Assembly (NCBI RefSeq): GCF_010183535.1
Contig: NC_071332.1
Span: forward strand, 17,050,001 to 17,114,000
DNA length: 64,000 nucleotides
Direction: 5' to 3'
Source: Caenorhabditis remanei
Lineage: Eukaryota > Nematoda > Chromadorea > Rhabditida > Rhabditidae
Shown in pieces: positions 44,972 to 56,385 of the stretch. The notes under the pieces were generated by a model. It did no database searches. It saw nothing but the letters and a program-made list of their open reading frames with translations, and had not been told where the DNA came from. Position 1 is the first letter of the stretch, and the number at the start of each line of letters is the position of its first letter. A program made the translations under genes and the position numbers.

Positions 44972-46273
44972 ATGTTTAATTTATAGTTTCTTTCATATAG
45001 CTAGAGACCGCAACATTTTTTTCAAACTCAATTTTCCATTAAAATCTCCATCCTGGCCTGTTCTTTAGGTATATCGAAGTACATTCCCAAAATTTTTCCG
45101 AAAATATTCACACTCTCCGAAGTTACAGGACCTTTTAGTCAGCCATGGTTTCTACTGAATTCTCTTGGGGAATTCTTTCGTTTTCCTGACCACGCAAAAA
45201 ATATTTTCTGTTTTCACGTTCAATCCGTCAAATTTTTGCAAAATTTAGGAAAGTTCGAACCAGAAACCCTTTGAATAAAACCACCCCGTGTTATCCACTG
45301 AACCAAATGAACACAAATGTGACGCTGATAATAGGAGAATATATTATTGACGTGATTTTTTTAAATTCAGGAGAATTTTTTGAGGGATTTTCAGCATATT
45401 TCGAGATAAATCATCAAATATCTAAAGTTCTACAATACGGATTTTTTATTTCTAAATGGGTCTAGATCGAAATTTTGCGTAGATTCTGATTCCGTCGAGA
45501 AACGATGCGAGTCTGACTTGCATTAACCTGAACTATCGGGAAAACTGATTTTCTTTTTCAATCTGTTGTCTTCGGACATCGAAAAAATCACATTTTACGA
45601 ATCAAAGGCTTTCCAAATTTTGACCCCAGGTACCTGAAGAGATTTCCAAAAACAATATGTCAGAAAATATATAGGTAATCACTGTAAATTTTTTGAAGTG
45701 ATGCCTCGAAGTTCAGCTGGCTCCCAAAAAAATTCGACAGCACGAAAATTGAATTTTCTTTCAAAACCTATTAGAGTATGCCAAGAACTATTAGAAACAG
45801 TAAAAAAACGATGCGAGTCTGACCTACAACGATCTCAACGTGACATGTTTCTGTTCGAGGCAAAACTTTTTTTCAGTTTTCTGAGAAAACTAAGAATGTG
45901 GGTGAAACGAAAGTGTGTTCATCGAATTCTACGTACTCGATTACATAGGGGCCGAAAGTTTTCATTCTGTTTCAGCATTCTGGGCTCTCAGGGCAGACCG
46001 TCAAACATTCTGATAATCTCCAAATGACGTCCCAAGAGAAGAAAATGAATAACTCCGCCCACGTTCATTGCGGTCCCTACATATAGCCATATCATTTGTA
46101 TTCCAACATACTTCATTTCTGAATATCCAAAATTTCAAATTACTTGTTATGATGTAACTCCTCGCCTAGACACTAACCACAAGGCACAAACCACAACCCG
46201 ACACAAAAATAGCGTGCCGCCGGCGGAGACACAGAGTGGTTAGAGGGAAACACAAATAGCGACAAACAAGAGT
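44972..46273. other. Intergenic region before the methyltransferase
   Basis: No supportable gene. A 109-codon open frame at 45698-46027 is basic and unlike known proteins. AACGATGCGAGTCTGAC occurs at 45502 and again at 45806. Confidence 0.45.
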
Positions 46274-46280
46274 ATATAAA
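46274..46280 (+). promoter_or_regulatory. TATA box of the methyltransferase gene
   Basis: TATATAA about 67 bp before the ATG, fitting a start site near 46305 and a short leader. Confidence 0.5.
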
Positions 46281-46346
46281 GAAGTGGGAATTTCATGACT
46301 TTTAAGATTATTTCTTGAGTTTTTTTGCTCTGAACTATTTACAACA

Positions 46347-47592
46347 ATGCAGGATCGTCTTACTGTGAGATTTCAAAAAATTTCAAAAAAAAAAAAAATT
46401 TTCTAGGACCTGGCTGTTGGAAACGTGCTTTCCAATGCTGTGAACATTGGGAACCGCTTGAATTTATTCAAAGCGATCGCGCAAATTTCTGATGAACAAA
46501 ATCCAGTGCTCCCAGAAAGAATTGCAGAGACGGCTGGGTGTAAAGAAAGGTAATTCATTTGATACTTTTTTGAATATTTTTCTATAATAGATACGTCCGT
46601 GAATGGTGTAACACTCTGGCATGCGGTAATATTCTGGAGGTGAATGAGAAGGAGGAGTTTTGGATTGCCAAGGAGAATTTGGAGGTGAGCTATTTCTCGA
46701 GGTTCCGCCCACCCATCCTTAAAATTTTGACCTTCCAGGCGCTCACCACCGACAACTTCCCACTTATCTTCAACACCATGCTATCCACCGTCCTTAAACC
46801 AATCGACACTCTTATCGAATGCTTCAAAAAGGACGGTCCCTATGGCCTCGATTACTCCGTCTACTCCGACTTTGAAGAAATGCAGCAGAAGTTTGCCAAA
46901 GCTACCAGTGAGAAGCATGTCATCCCTAGCCTCGTTCCTGCTATTGGTCATGGAATCCCAGACGGTCTGGTGACAGGGGTACGAGTTCTGGATGTCGGAT
47001 GTGGAGGAGGTCTTCATGTCAGACTGCTCGCCGAGCACTTTCCGAATTCCACATTTGTTGGGCTGGATATCACTGAGAAGGCAATCGAGCAGGCTAAGCT
47101 TTACAAAAAATCCGATGGCTCTGATTTCAAGAATCTGGAATTTGTCGTAGGCGATGCTGGAAAAATGCCAAAGGACTGGACGGATTCTTTCGACTTGGTA
47201 CTCCTTTTTGGGTCTTGCCACGATCAAATGCGGCCAGATTTGGTATATTTTTTGAGCCCGTAAGCAAATATAATATTTAAAAACTTCAGTGCCTTCTCGA
47301 AGTTCATCGTGTAGTGAAACCGGATGGTATCGTCGCTGTTACCGATGTCGATGGGTCCAGCAATGTGCACACTGACCGTGAAACGTACGGGAAGATGGCT
47401 GCGATGAAGTACGGTGGATCAATGCTCCATTGTCTTCCAGTTGGAAGTAATAGTCCGGATGCGTTGTGTTGTGGATCTATGTGGGGAAGAAAGAGGGCAG
47501 TGGCGTTGATGAACAAGTGTGGGTTTGATGATGTGGAGATTGTTCCGACGGATTATTTTCCGGGGAGCGTCTTGTATTTGATGAAGAAATAA
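46347..47592 (+). CDS. SAM-dependent methyltransferase, intact
   Basis: Class I methyltransferase of 353 residues. Exons 46347-46364, 46407-46549, 46591-46684, 46739-47242, 47290-47592. The first exon codes just MQDRLT. Residues about 7-95 form a winged-helix-like lead domain (NIGNRLNLFKAIAQ, RIAETAGCKERYVREW). The Rossmann core starts at about residue 165 with motif I RVLDVGCGGG, then FVGLDIT, FVVGDAGKMP and LVLLFGSCHDQ. The C-terminal half contains VVKPDGIVAVTDVDGSS. Substrate unknown. It belongs to a nematode family related to bacterial and plant small-molecule methyltransferases, so a small-molecule substrate is inference. A poly(A) signal AATAAA is at 47641-47646. Confidence 0.88.
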
Positions 47593-47922
47593 AGAAATAT
47601 GTGTTTTTCAAATGTATATTTATATAATACGTTTAATGTGAATAAAGTCTACATTTTTATAGTTTTTTGAAGCTTCTCTATCTGTTAAATTTGCTCTCCT
47701 GCACAATTGCAACATTCTCCAAAGTAGGGTTCAATAGCAAAAGACAAAAAGAATCATAATCTGCTGTTAAAATGAGGCTAGCATATTGCGCCAAGTTATG
47801 AATGATTTTGTCTGGAAATACGATTTTTTTCTAGATGTTCAAAATAGAAAACGTGATAATAAAGGTAGTGAAAAGTCCGTGTGACCAACTATGCGGTGCG
47901 CATCATTATGCCTTTAACTTTT

Positions 47923-49421
47923 TTATTCCTTTGCCTTCCTCGCATACAAATAGAAAAAATATTGCCCTAGAGTCACACAAAAATAAGATGACAAAATATA
48001 CAAAGCGAAATGTGAGGGCTCCGGGAAAACGATAACCAACATTTCCTTGGGTACTGAAAACGTTTGACACAACGCCATATGAAATCCAAAGACCGTATTT
48101 ATCTCGGATTCAGGGACGTGAAGCTGCATGGAGTGGGTGACAGCCATGTCAAGGCACCAGAGTCCTGAAAGTGAAGCGGTTGGAGGGGAGTTAGAGTCTT
48201 GAACATATGTACCAAATCTAGAAGATGCAATTGCTACTAGGAAAATTGAAATGCTCGGGCCTTCACTGATGACATCACGTCCCAAAAAAGGAGACCCCGG
48301 CATCCATATCGTAGTGACTGCTAACAAAGAAAAAACTTGCTGGACTACCAACCCGACATATCCAGCACGTATCAAACCGAATCGTGTTTCAAGGAATGTA
48401 TAAGAAATCACTCCAGCCATCCCAGCCACCGCTCCATATGACTTCAAGGCTCCGATAGTGAAGATAGAAATTTTAGATGAGGTTGTGGCATAGCCAACCG
48501 CCAAGTTATCAAATCCCATGACAGTCTTGTAGAATAGTGCCATGCCGAGGGAAGCGCAGAATGTGGTTTGTCGGTAGTAAGTGGAGAAAACGCCTGGTGG
48601 TTGGAGGTTCTGTCCAGATTCCTCCAGAAGTTGTAGATCACAGTCCGACCCCGATACTATTTTGTAATGTTTGTGGTTCCTGATGATTTGAAGGCATGGG
48701 TTGGACGTATAAGTAAAATAGAGAAAAGTGGATTTTAAGATCAAAGAAACCATGGAACCAATTGCAAAGATAATTAGAGTTTGATGGATTCCATAGGAGG
48801 TGATGAGTGTCTGAAACTGCCTAGCGACTCTCAATAATACGGAGTGACACTCACCCCTACAACCACCGGAGATAGTACATTCAATAGTTGGTCGAACCCG
48901 GTCAACGTGGCATTCTGTCTAGCCAGCGCACTTTCATGGTTCAGGGCTACAACCCAGTCTCTCGAAATTATTGATTTTTCAGCATTCAAAAATAGCCGAT
49001 TAATGGCGCATAAGAATATTGATAAGTATAGTAAAGGAGAACCTGATGGAGGAGAGTCCTTGAGAAGTATGAAAGTAGCCATTAGGATGGAGAAGTTGTT
49101 GAAGTGAGTTACCATGATGATGGCTTAAACTTTTTTCTTGATAATTCACACATTTTTTCCGTTACCATTCTTCCTCGATATCCAATCAATAAACTGCCCT
49201 AGCACTCCACCAAACATCATCTGCAAAAGGCTTTCGGAAAACTGCCCGATCGACACAAAAAACATTCCGCCGATAGATTCTAATACGATAGTGACAAAAA
49301 ACGACCAGGCACGGTCTTCCTGAATAATTTGATAGCATTTGCAGAAAAAAACAAAATGGAAGTTTACCACACAAGTCAAGGTGAAGGCAGCATATAGGAA
49401 AACGTCTTTTTTGGAGATCAT
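47923..49421 (-). CDS. Ferroportin-type iron exporter, intact
   Basis: Multi-pass membrane protein of 470 residues. Exons 49421-49166, 49123-48855, 48810-47923. Key blocks match ferroportin (SLC40): QEDRAWSFFVTIVLESIG in TM1, IISRDWVVALNHESALARQN, NATLTGFDQLLNVLSPVVVG, FYKTVMGFDNLAVGYATTSS and LWCLDMAVTH. Ferroportin exports Fe2+ across the plasma membrane. The human hepcidin-binding Cys326 (GFDC) is Asn here (GFDN), with the preceding Asp kept; the TM1 position equal to human His32 is Cys. Both are consistent with the absence of hepcidin in nematodes. Intron 1 uses a TTTAAG acceptor, required by phase. The region between 47593 and 47922 is 3' flank only. Confidence 0.88.
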
Positions 49422-50150
49422 AGAAAGGGGAATGGGAATGAGAGTTTTTGAACTGAACAGATTTAATCGAACGGTGCGTGGTGTTCATTGATAGCAGAAA
49501 TTAGCATAGATAAATATGCAAAATTCACTAGTATAAATATGAAGGGGAAGCAATCAGAAACCAATTGCAGACACTTGAATTTCATGAAAGTGTCTCAGGA
49601 AAGCACAAATAACTTCATGTCTCGTTTTCGTCAAAGCTTATTTCGGCTCCGTTTTATTATAGCAGGCCGAGTTCAAAATAGCGGGCCCGAATCCAAAAAA
49701 AAACGGTCCCAAACATAAGGCGATTACCTTTCTTCAAGAAATGGACCATTCACTAAAAACTGATTATTTATGAATCCTTTGCTATAACTTCGAGTCTTCA
49801 TGTTATTTGACTCCGTTTAACAAAACTTTGAGTGTAAACTTGACGATCAGAGGGGACATTCTAAGTTCATTTGTTGGTTGATGGACTGATAATTCCAAGT
49901 TTATCAGATTGTGAAAACTAATCCATAAGCTGCTAATTTATATAATCTTACACACTCAGATAATCGTAATCTTGCTCTGGTCTCTGAAAAAAGTGACTAT
50001 CTACTCATAGAGACTCTATGAGTAGTGAATACCTCAAAACAAATTCTGAAAACATGTAAATGTTTGAAGTTTGAGTATATAAACCATAATGACATTCGGA
50101 ATTTTGAAATTACGTTTTGCTGCTCTACTTTTCTGAGCTTAACCATTTTA
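49422..50150. other. Intergenic flank with a partner copy at 51.4 kb
   Basis: 49730-49900 resembles 51420-51580 in direct orientation (TTTGCTATA, TTCGAGT, GACTCCGTTTAA, TGACGATC). No gene. Confidence 0.5.
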
Positions 50151-50152
50151 TA

Positions 50153-51334
50153 CAGTAGCGAGCATAAGTGAGCACCCCTACATACTTTTATTTTTAGCAC
50201 CCCTACAGCACCCCTACATTTAGCACCCCTACATACTTTTATGTGTAACTCTGTTGAATCGTGTCCGTTTTGCATAAACTTTTTTTGAAAGAGAGCCAAA
50301 GTATTCAGCAATAAGAAAACATGTTTTTGAAAGATATCCGTCACTGATTTTTTCGATAATCAATTTTTCCTGATCTTGATTTGAAAGTTCGAAAAAAAAC
50401 TTTTTATTTGTCTCTTGGAGATATTGAGTTTTTGATTTCAAAACGTTGGAAAACACTCAAATAAACAAAAAATTATAATGAATCAACTTCTCCTGAGTAT
50501 CGTGCTAAAGCTCCAAAAGTCAAAAGTAGTGCCTTCGGGGAAATCATCATAGCTCATCAAAAAATGTTCCAAATTGATTGACACATGTACTTATATACGT
50601 GTTTTAAGTTCTTCTGCAAACCATTATTAAAAAATAAAGTTTTATAAAAAATAATTTTTCAAATTTTTTTCACTCAAAAATTATTTTATTCCCATTTTTC
50701 TCAATTTACGATGTTTTCTGGCTATAACGTACATAACTTTCAAAAACTGTATGCACAGTGCTTTATCACAAATAATAAAACACATGTATGTATTCCTTGT
50801 TCGTGTTATAGCCAGAAAACATCGTAAATTGAGCAAAAATGGGAATAAAATAATTTTTGAGTGAAAAAAATTTGAAAAATTATTTTTTCTGAAATTGTAA
50901 CTTTTTAAAGGTGGTTTGTAGAGAAATTTGAAACACGTATTTTGGTACATGTTTCAATCAATTTGGAGCATTTTTTGATGAGTTTTAATGATTTCCCCGA
51001 GAGCGCCACTTTTGACTTCTGGAGCTGTGGCACGATGCTCAGAAATTAGAATGCCGATTCAACATAATTTTTTGTTTATTTGAGTGTTTTCCAACGTTTT
51101 GAAACTAAAAATTCAATATCTCCAAGAGAAAAAAGGTTTTTTTTCGAATTTTTAAATCAAGATTAGGAAAAATCGATTATCGAAAAAATCAGTAATGGAA
51201 ATTTTTCAAAAAACATAGTTTCTTATTGCTGAATATTTTGACTTTCTTTCAAAAAAAAGTTTATGCAAAACGGACGCGATTCAACAGAGTTACACATAAA
51301 AGTATGTAGGGGTGCTCACTTATGCTCGCTACTG
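50153..51334. mobile_element. 1182-bp Tc1/mariner-type foldback element
   Basis: CAGTAGCGAGCATAAGTGAG and its complement form the ends, flanked by TA (50151-50152, 51335-51336). Arms of about 590 bp are inverted copies of each other. The left arm has extra copies of AGCACCCCTACA. No transposase frame is present, so it is non-autonomous. Confidence 0.88.
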
Positions 51335-51752
51335 TATCGGCCCGTTTTAATCGAAAATGAGCACTTATTTCATTTATATGTATGTACAACATTTTATTGG
51401 AGCGTGTGTACAACATTTCCTATTCACTGAAACCTAATTGTTTATGAGTTCTTTGCTATACCTTCGAGTATTTTTATTTATGTCGTCATTCGTCTCCGTT
51501 TAAGAACACACTCTGAGTGTACACTTGACGATCGGAAGGGCTTTCAAAGATTACTTTGTGGTTGGTGGACTGATGATTGTAAACTGAATATCGTTTATGT
51601 TTTGAGCAGCTGAAAGCCACCTCAACTAAGAAGCTCGAAACATGATTTTACCAAGATCTTTGCGAGGTTCTTCTTTTCAAGGCAGCTGATTTCTGACTTT
51701 CTTGACACCTACTTTTTTGTTTTCTTTTATATTGATTTTGCACACTTGTCTC

Positions 51753-52892
51753 ATGTTTCTAGCAAAGCCAGACTTTCTTATCAACTCTCTTCATGTTATC
51801 ACTGTTATAGCAACACCACTTCACGTCTTTGGAACTTATTGCATCTTTTTTAAAACTCCGAAAACCATGAATTCTGTGAAGTGGCCACTATTCAATTTAC
51901 ATTTCTGGTGTATGGCCCTTGACTGGGGTTTAACTGTTCTTAGTGTCCCTTTATTAATATTCCCAGTTATGGGAGGATATCCGTTAGGAATATTGACGAA
52001 TTGGTTTGCTATTTCAACGCTGTTTCAAATATATTTAATGATAACTTTGATTTTCAGTAAGTTTTTTTTCTCTATTGTGTGTCCGGCTGGATAAACATTT
52101 TTCAGTGGTATGCACTTCCATAGTGGTAGCTTTCGAAAACCGCTATTATCAACTATACGGCAAAAATCAAATTTGGCGTTATTTCCGAATACCATTCATT
52201 ATAATAAATTATCTGTTGACCATTACTTTTATGATCCCTGCATGTCTAAATGTGCCAGACCAAAGAATGGCGTTGGAGCGTACTTACCAAGTGAGCGTGC
52301 TCACCAGATAAATTTAAAAAAAAACAAAAATAGTTTATAGCTGATACCCAATCTTCCCGAAGAAATAAAATCCGGTCCAATTTTTATACTTGCTGTAGAA
52401 TATTTCTGGGTACTGGTACCCTTCAACTCCATGGCTGTAATTGTAGTCATTGAATCGTTTTTGTTCATTGGTTTAATTAATCGAAACATGAAATCCTCAT
52501 CAAGACAAATGACTCTCTCGGAAAATACAATGAAACTGCAGAAGAAATTTATGCGGGCTTTATACGCACAGGTTAAAAATTTGAAAGCTCTAAAAATGAT
52601 TTTTCTTTTTCAGGTAACCGTATTTCTTCTCAATGTTCAAGTTCCAATTGTGTATATCTTATACTCTGAAACTTATGGCTTTTACAGTCAAGAAGCGAAC
52701 AACTTAGTGTTTATAGTTGGTTCTCTGCATGGCATCAACTCGACATTGATCATGTTGTTTGCCCATAAACCATATCGTGCAGAGTGTGAAAAAGTGATCA
52801 TGAGTGGACGGGACTTCTTCAAAATACCTCCACGAACCGTTGGAAGCAGAACACAACGAACTCGAGTTTCGTCAACAATTGTTTCATTTTAA
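51753..52892 (+). CDS. Serpentine chemoreceptor, srh-like (copy 2), intact
   Basis: 332 residues, same exon lengths as copy 1: 51753-52056, 52106-52290, 52341-52571, 52614-52892. The third intron (42 nt) reads through in frame. It differs from copy 1 in scattered codons (GGYPLGILTNWFAIST against GVST, FFKIPPRTVGSRTQ near the end). TM7 motif HGINSTLIMLFAHKPYR is kept. Start as in copy 1. Upstream GCAGCTGATTTCTG is conserved between the copies and may be promoter or an unrecognised first exon. Poly(A)-like AATAAA at 52936. Confidence 0.85.
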
Positions 52893-53083
52893 AAATGAAA
52901 TATAGAGGTTCAGAATCTTGTTTTTTATACTGATCAATAAAATCTTGAGTAAAGTATTGTTGTTCCGCGGCTTTCCACATGATACTCTGAAATTGGTCGT
53001 CTAAAAGTCTTTTATTCGAAATTTCAGGCCGTTACAGGTGTGTTTTCCGGCTCTCCGGATTTCAGCTGACTGACATTCAACTA

Positions 53084-54008
53084 CAGGGTGGCGAATAAGT
53101 ATACGACGCTCTTAATTCTTGGATATTCGGCGGGAAAACGCTTGAATCAACAAAAAAACGTTATTAATAGTTGGAATGTTCAAAATAGATTTAGTATACA
53201 AAAGGAATTCGAAGTTTGATACTTTGGCTTTGATACAGGCCATCAGACGTAAGACGCCAAAATCGCCTGTGCGCCGCGTATCGGGCGTGATCTGGACTTA
53301 TGATAAACATTTTATTATTGAACCTTTTTCCAACCGTCAAAAGCAGAAACTTTTGTTATCAAAAGGTGATAGTAGGTCCCCTTAACGTTACCAGGCCCCT
53401 AATTACTTTTTTTCTAAAACTGTGATGGTCTGGGCGGCGGTGACATCTTACGGTAGAACTTCGTTAGTTTTTATTTTTTAAAAAGCGAAAATCAACTCGG
53501 GGTCTTCCAAAACTTGGTTTTGAAGGATGTTTTGTTCCTCTGCACAGCTCAACACTCTACTGGACTTTTTTTCATCTTTCAACAAGATTGGGCTACGTCC
53601 CACAGTTCCAAATCAACAAAATTCATCATCTCTCTCATTTTCCTGGCTGCTGGAACAACGACTTTAGGCCTTCCTCGTCGGCGGATCTCAATCCAATCGA
53701 TTTTGTCGTATGGGAATATTTGGAGAGCGAGTTATCAGGAATCTCCTACAACACGGCCGTTGCTCTCAAGACAGCCCTTCAGAAGATATGAGACGAAGTC
53801 AACGTCGACTACCTGCGGCGCACAGGCGATTTTGGCGTCTTATGTCTGAAGGCCTGTATCAAAGCCAAAGTATCCAACTTCGAATTCCTTTTGTATACTA
53901 AATCTATTTTGAACATTCCAACTATTAATAACGTTTTTTTGTTGATTCAAGCGTTTTCCCGCCGAATATCCAAGAATTAAGAGCGTCGTATACTTATTCG
54001 CCACCCTG
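53084..54008 (+). mobile_element. Mariner-family element with decayed transposase and rearranged left end
   Basis: CAGGGTGGCGAATAAGTATA and complement, flanked by TA. Transposase pieces in several frames: IWTYDKHFIIEPFSNRQ (53290), VMVWAAVTSYGRTSLVF (53421), FQQDWATSH (53580, second catalytic Asp), FPGCWNNDF, PSSSADLNPIDFVVWEYLE (third Asp) and DEVNVDYLRRT. This order fits mariner DDD transposases. Frameshifts break it. The first 190 bp are an inverted copy of the last 190 bp, including antisense C-terminal coding sequence, so the original 5' end is gone. Confidence 0.85.
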
Positions 54009-54250
54009 TAGTTTAACTAATGCGGCAAAAATAATGCTTTGAAACTTAAAAACACCTTATTTGACGGGAAATTTTGGTTTTTCTAGTTTCATAGATTCCG
54101 AATTCTTTATTATAATATGGAAAAACGGAATGTAACTACGAACCTCAAAAACCCATCCAAAGCGTTTCTACTATAAACTCGATTTCCCTGTTTTATGATT
54201 CTTATCAGTTAAACAAAAAGTCACCCTCTCTTTTTTTGTTTCAATGTCAG

Positions 54251-54396
54251 GAATACTCCCTCTAGTTGAATTACTCCCTCTAGTTGAATTACTCCCTCTA
54301 GTTGAATACTCCCTCTAGTTGAAATACTCCCTCTAGTTGAATTACTCCCTCTAGTTGAATACTCCCTCTAGTTGAAATACTCCCTCTAGTTGAATA
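54251..54396. repeat. Tandem repeat of about 17-18 bp, eight copies
   Basis: Unit ACTCCCTCTAGTTGAAT, with 16-18 bp length variants. The last unit runs directly into the LINE fragment, whose first codons (GTTGAATACTGC) are partly contained in the repeat. Confidence 0.9.
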
Positions 54397-54973
54397 CTGC
54401 TCCGTCGTTTATTCGCCTCCCCCATCATCTAAACTAGCGCACAAGCTCGAAACTCCTCTCAGATTCTTTTCGCGGAAAATTCTTCAACGCTGTAACACAC
54501 CTTATTGTTCCTACTCGGATCGCCTCTCCCAACTTAACCTCTTTTCTATGCGCCACCGTAAACTCAAAGCGCAACTACTTCTCTTATACAATCTTATAAT
54601 CGGCGCCTCATATTTTCCTAGTCTTGAGACCCATGTCAGGTTAAGTTCCTCCTCCCGTCGCCCAATGTCTCTTATCTGTATAAATCCTAATTGCTCTAAT
54701 TTTTTCTCAACTGTAATACCTATTTGGAATGCCTTAACTATTAATGTCCCTCATTTCCTTTGCCCATCGGAATTCAAGTCTCTTCTTGTGAATAATATTG
54801 CACGATTCTGATTTTTTTTCTTTCTTTATTTTCCTTCCCCCTTGCCCAACACCTATTTTATAATTCCTTATTTCCCGGTTTCTTTTTCTCAGGTTTAGTC
54901 TCGTGAGGGACTTTACCTGACCTCCAGTGACATTTACTGTATATTTAAATAGTAAATAAAATATCAAATATCA
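54389..54973 (+). mobile_element. 5'-truncated non-LTR retrotransposon (CR1/LINE-like) 3' end
   Basis: One frame from 54389 to 54811 reads VEYCSVVYSPP, SYSDRLSQLNLFSMRHRK, LLYNLIIGAS, PIWNALTINVPHF and EFKSLLVNNIARF. This is the characteristic C-terminal tail of LINE reverse transcriptases (EY.S.VW.P, Y..RL..L.L..L..RR, WN.LP, FK..L). An untranslated tail ends in AAATATCAAATATCAA near 54973. Clade assignment (CR1) is tentative. Confidence 0.75.
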
Positions 54974-55346
54974 AGAGAAGAAATCACTATTGATAACATT
55001 GTAAACGTCTTCCTCCCGTCAATTTTACCGCAGTGACCTACAAATGTTTATTTCCAACAAAAATTCAAACATACATAATTTCAGCTTCCAAAATGATGAA
55101 AGTTTAAAAAACGCAAATCATGTTGCCGTTACTGCGAAATGTGTAAATAACGTGGCCACACTGATAGCTCAAAAGAAACAGAACTCATCAACCACAGTGG
55201 TTGTTCTATCCCCTTAAAAGCTAATTGAACAAACAGAAGGAAAGCTTAAAATCTTGCAAACCATGCTGAGTAAGCCTTTCCATTTTTTTTTTAGATAATT
55301 TCATGTTTTTTTTCCAGAAATAATATTCGAGTCGAAAAATTAAAAT
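54974..55346. other. Intergenic, nothing recognised
   Basis: No supportable gene, RNA or repeat. Confidence 0.4.
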
Positions 55347-55565
55347 CTTAAAAATGACATCAAGGAGCACAATATTCAAGAGCAGCTCTTGAGTTTTGTT
55401 GCATGGATTGAAAGAAATAAGCATAAGAAGTTAAATAACTTTCCAAAATCAAAGTTGAACAAGTTGTATTATGTGCTGGATGAAACGAATTCGATTTATG
55501 ATCAGACGAAAGCATTGATTATGGTTAACACTATTTCTGAGCTGGAGGAGAAGACTCGGTTATGA
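55347..55565 (+). pseudogene. Small helical protein relic, paralogue 1
   Basis: The frame reads NDIKEHNIQEQLLSFVAWIE, NNFPKSKLNKLYYVLDETNS and IYDQTKALIMVNTISELEEK. It aligns with the 56061-56280 frame over about 60 residues (L-x-N-x-P, Y-x-x-T-K-A-x-I-M-x-N). No in-frame ATG; a TAA lies just upstream. A tiny upstream exon (ATGCTGA plus GTAAGC donor, 55263) does not fit the phase of this frame. Family unknown. Confidence 0.5.
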
Positions 55566-56060
55566 TTTCTTTTTCAATTTTATAAAAAATAAATATTTGT
55601 GCTCATAGAAACATTGTGAGAGCTGCTCTTAGACCAAAATTAAGTTAATCTGCACAGTTAAAAAGCAGACGTTGTAGGGATTCAGAATTTGATTTCAAAA
55701 TGGAGTTGATGACAAAAAAATCAACATTTTGGTTTCCTAGGTTACCAATCCGATTAAAAACAAATTTTTCATAACCTGATTACTGTTTAAGAAATCGGAA
55801 CCCCACGGTTTCAGCTTTTCATTTTTTTTGATTTTTTTTTCTGACTAATCTGTATCAAGTTTTCGCTACTAATCTCTTGCAACAACTCCAAATGTTGCTT
55901 TCCGACCAATGTTTACCTCTTTCCCCTTCTCCTTATCTATCAATAATTAGTCGCTTACTCACTGTGGCAGTGTTGCAGATTATTTTGAGTGAGTGAGGCA
56001 ATCAGACAATCATGGAAACGAAGCATTTTTCTAGGGCGAATCTCCGAGTCTCAAAACGTG
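55566..56060. other. Intergenic, nothing recognised
   Basis: AT-rich sequence between the two small paralogues; no gene or repeat seen. Confidence 0.4.
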
Positions 56061-56280
56061 AACCTCATAAAAGATATCAATGAGATCCAAATACCGGATA
56101 AGTTGGAACATGTGGTTGATTATTTCTTACAATAACGAGGAATTGGATAATTTGCCTGATGAAGAGTTGAAGAAGCTGGAATTTATAGTGGAGGAGTCGG
56201 AGTGTATTTACAACCATACAAAGGCTGTTATAATGGCTAACTCGTTTACGGCTCAGTTTTCCGGAATTTTGCAGTTTTAA
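56061..56280 (+). pseudogene. Small helical protein relic, paralogue 2 (frameshifted)
   Basis: Two overlapping frames join: NLIKDINEIQIPDKLEHVVD then, after a +1 shift near 56132, NNEELDNLPDEELKKLEFIV and YNHTKAVIMANSFTAQ. Together they match paralogue 1 from end to end, showing a one-base frameshift rather than chance frames. The second frame alone has an ATG at 56080. Family unknown. Confidence 0.5.
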
Positions 56281-56289
56281 TTTTAATTT

Positions 56290-56385
56290 TATGATTATCT
56301 TTACTATTAACAAACGCAAACGGCTGTATGTTTGTTTGTATGCCGCCGATCCTACCGCCCTTCCTACTGAACCGATTTTCATGTG
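56290..56385 (-). repeat. LINE-tail-like repeat
   Basis: On the minus strand, GAAATCGGTTCAGTAGGA is followed by ACAAACAAACATACAGCCG and TTAATAGTAAAGATAA. The same pattern occurs at 60870-60960 on the plus strand. Such 'GAAATCGGTCCAGTA...ACA-AGACAGAC' stretches are common in 3' ends of invertebrate retroelements; the class is not determined here. Confidence 0.4.

Noticed and set aside
45698..46027. 109-codon plus-strand open frame
   Set aside because: Basic composition, no domain, no splice or promoter context and no paralogue in the window; length is within chance expectation.
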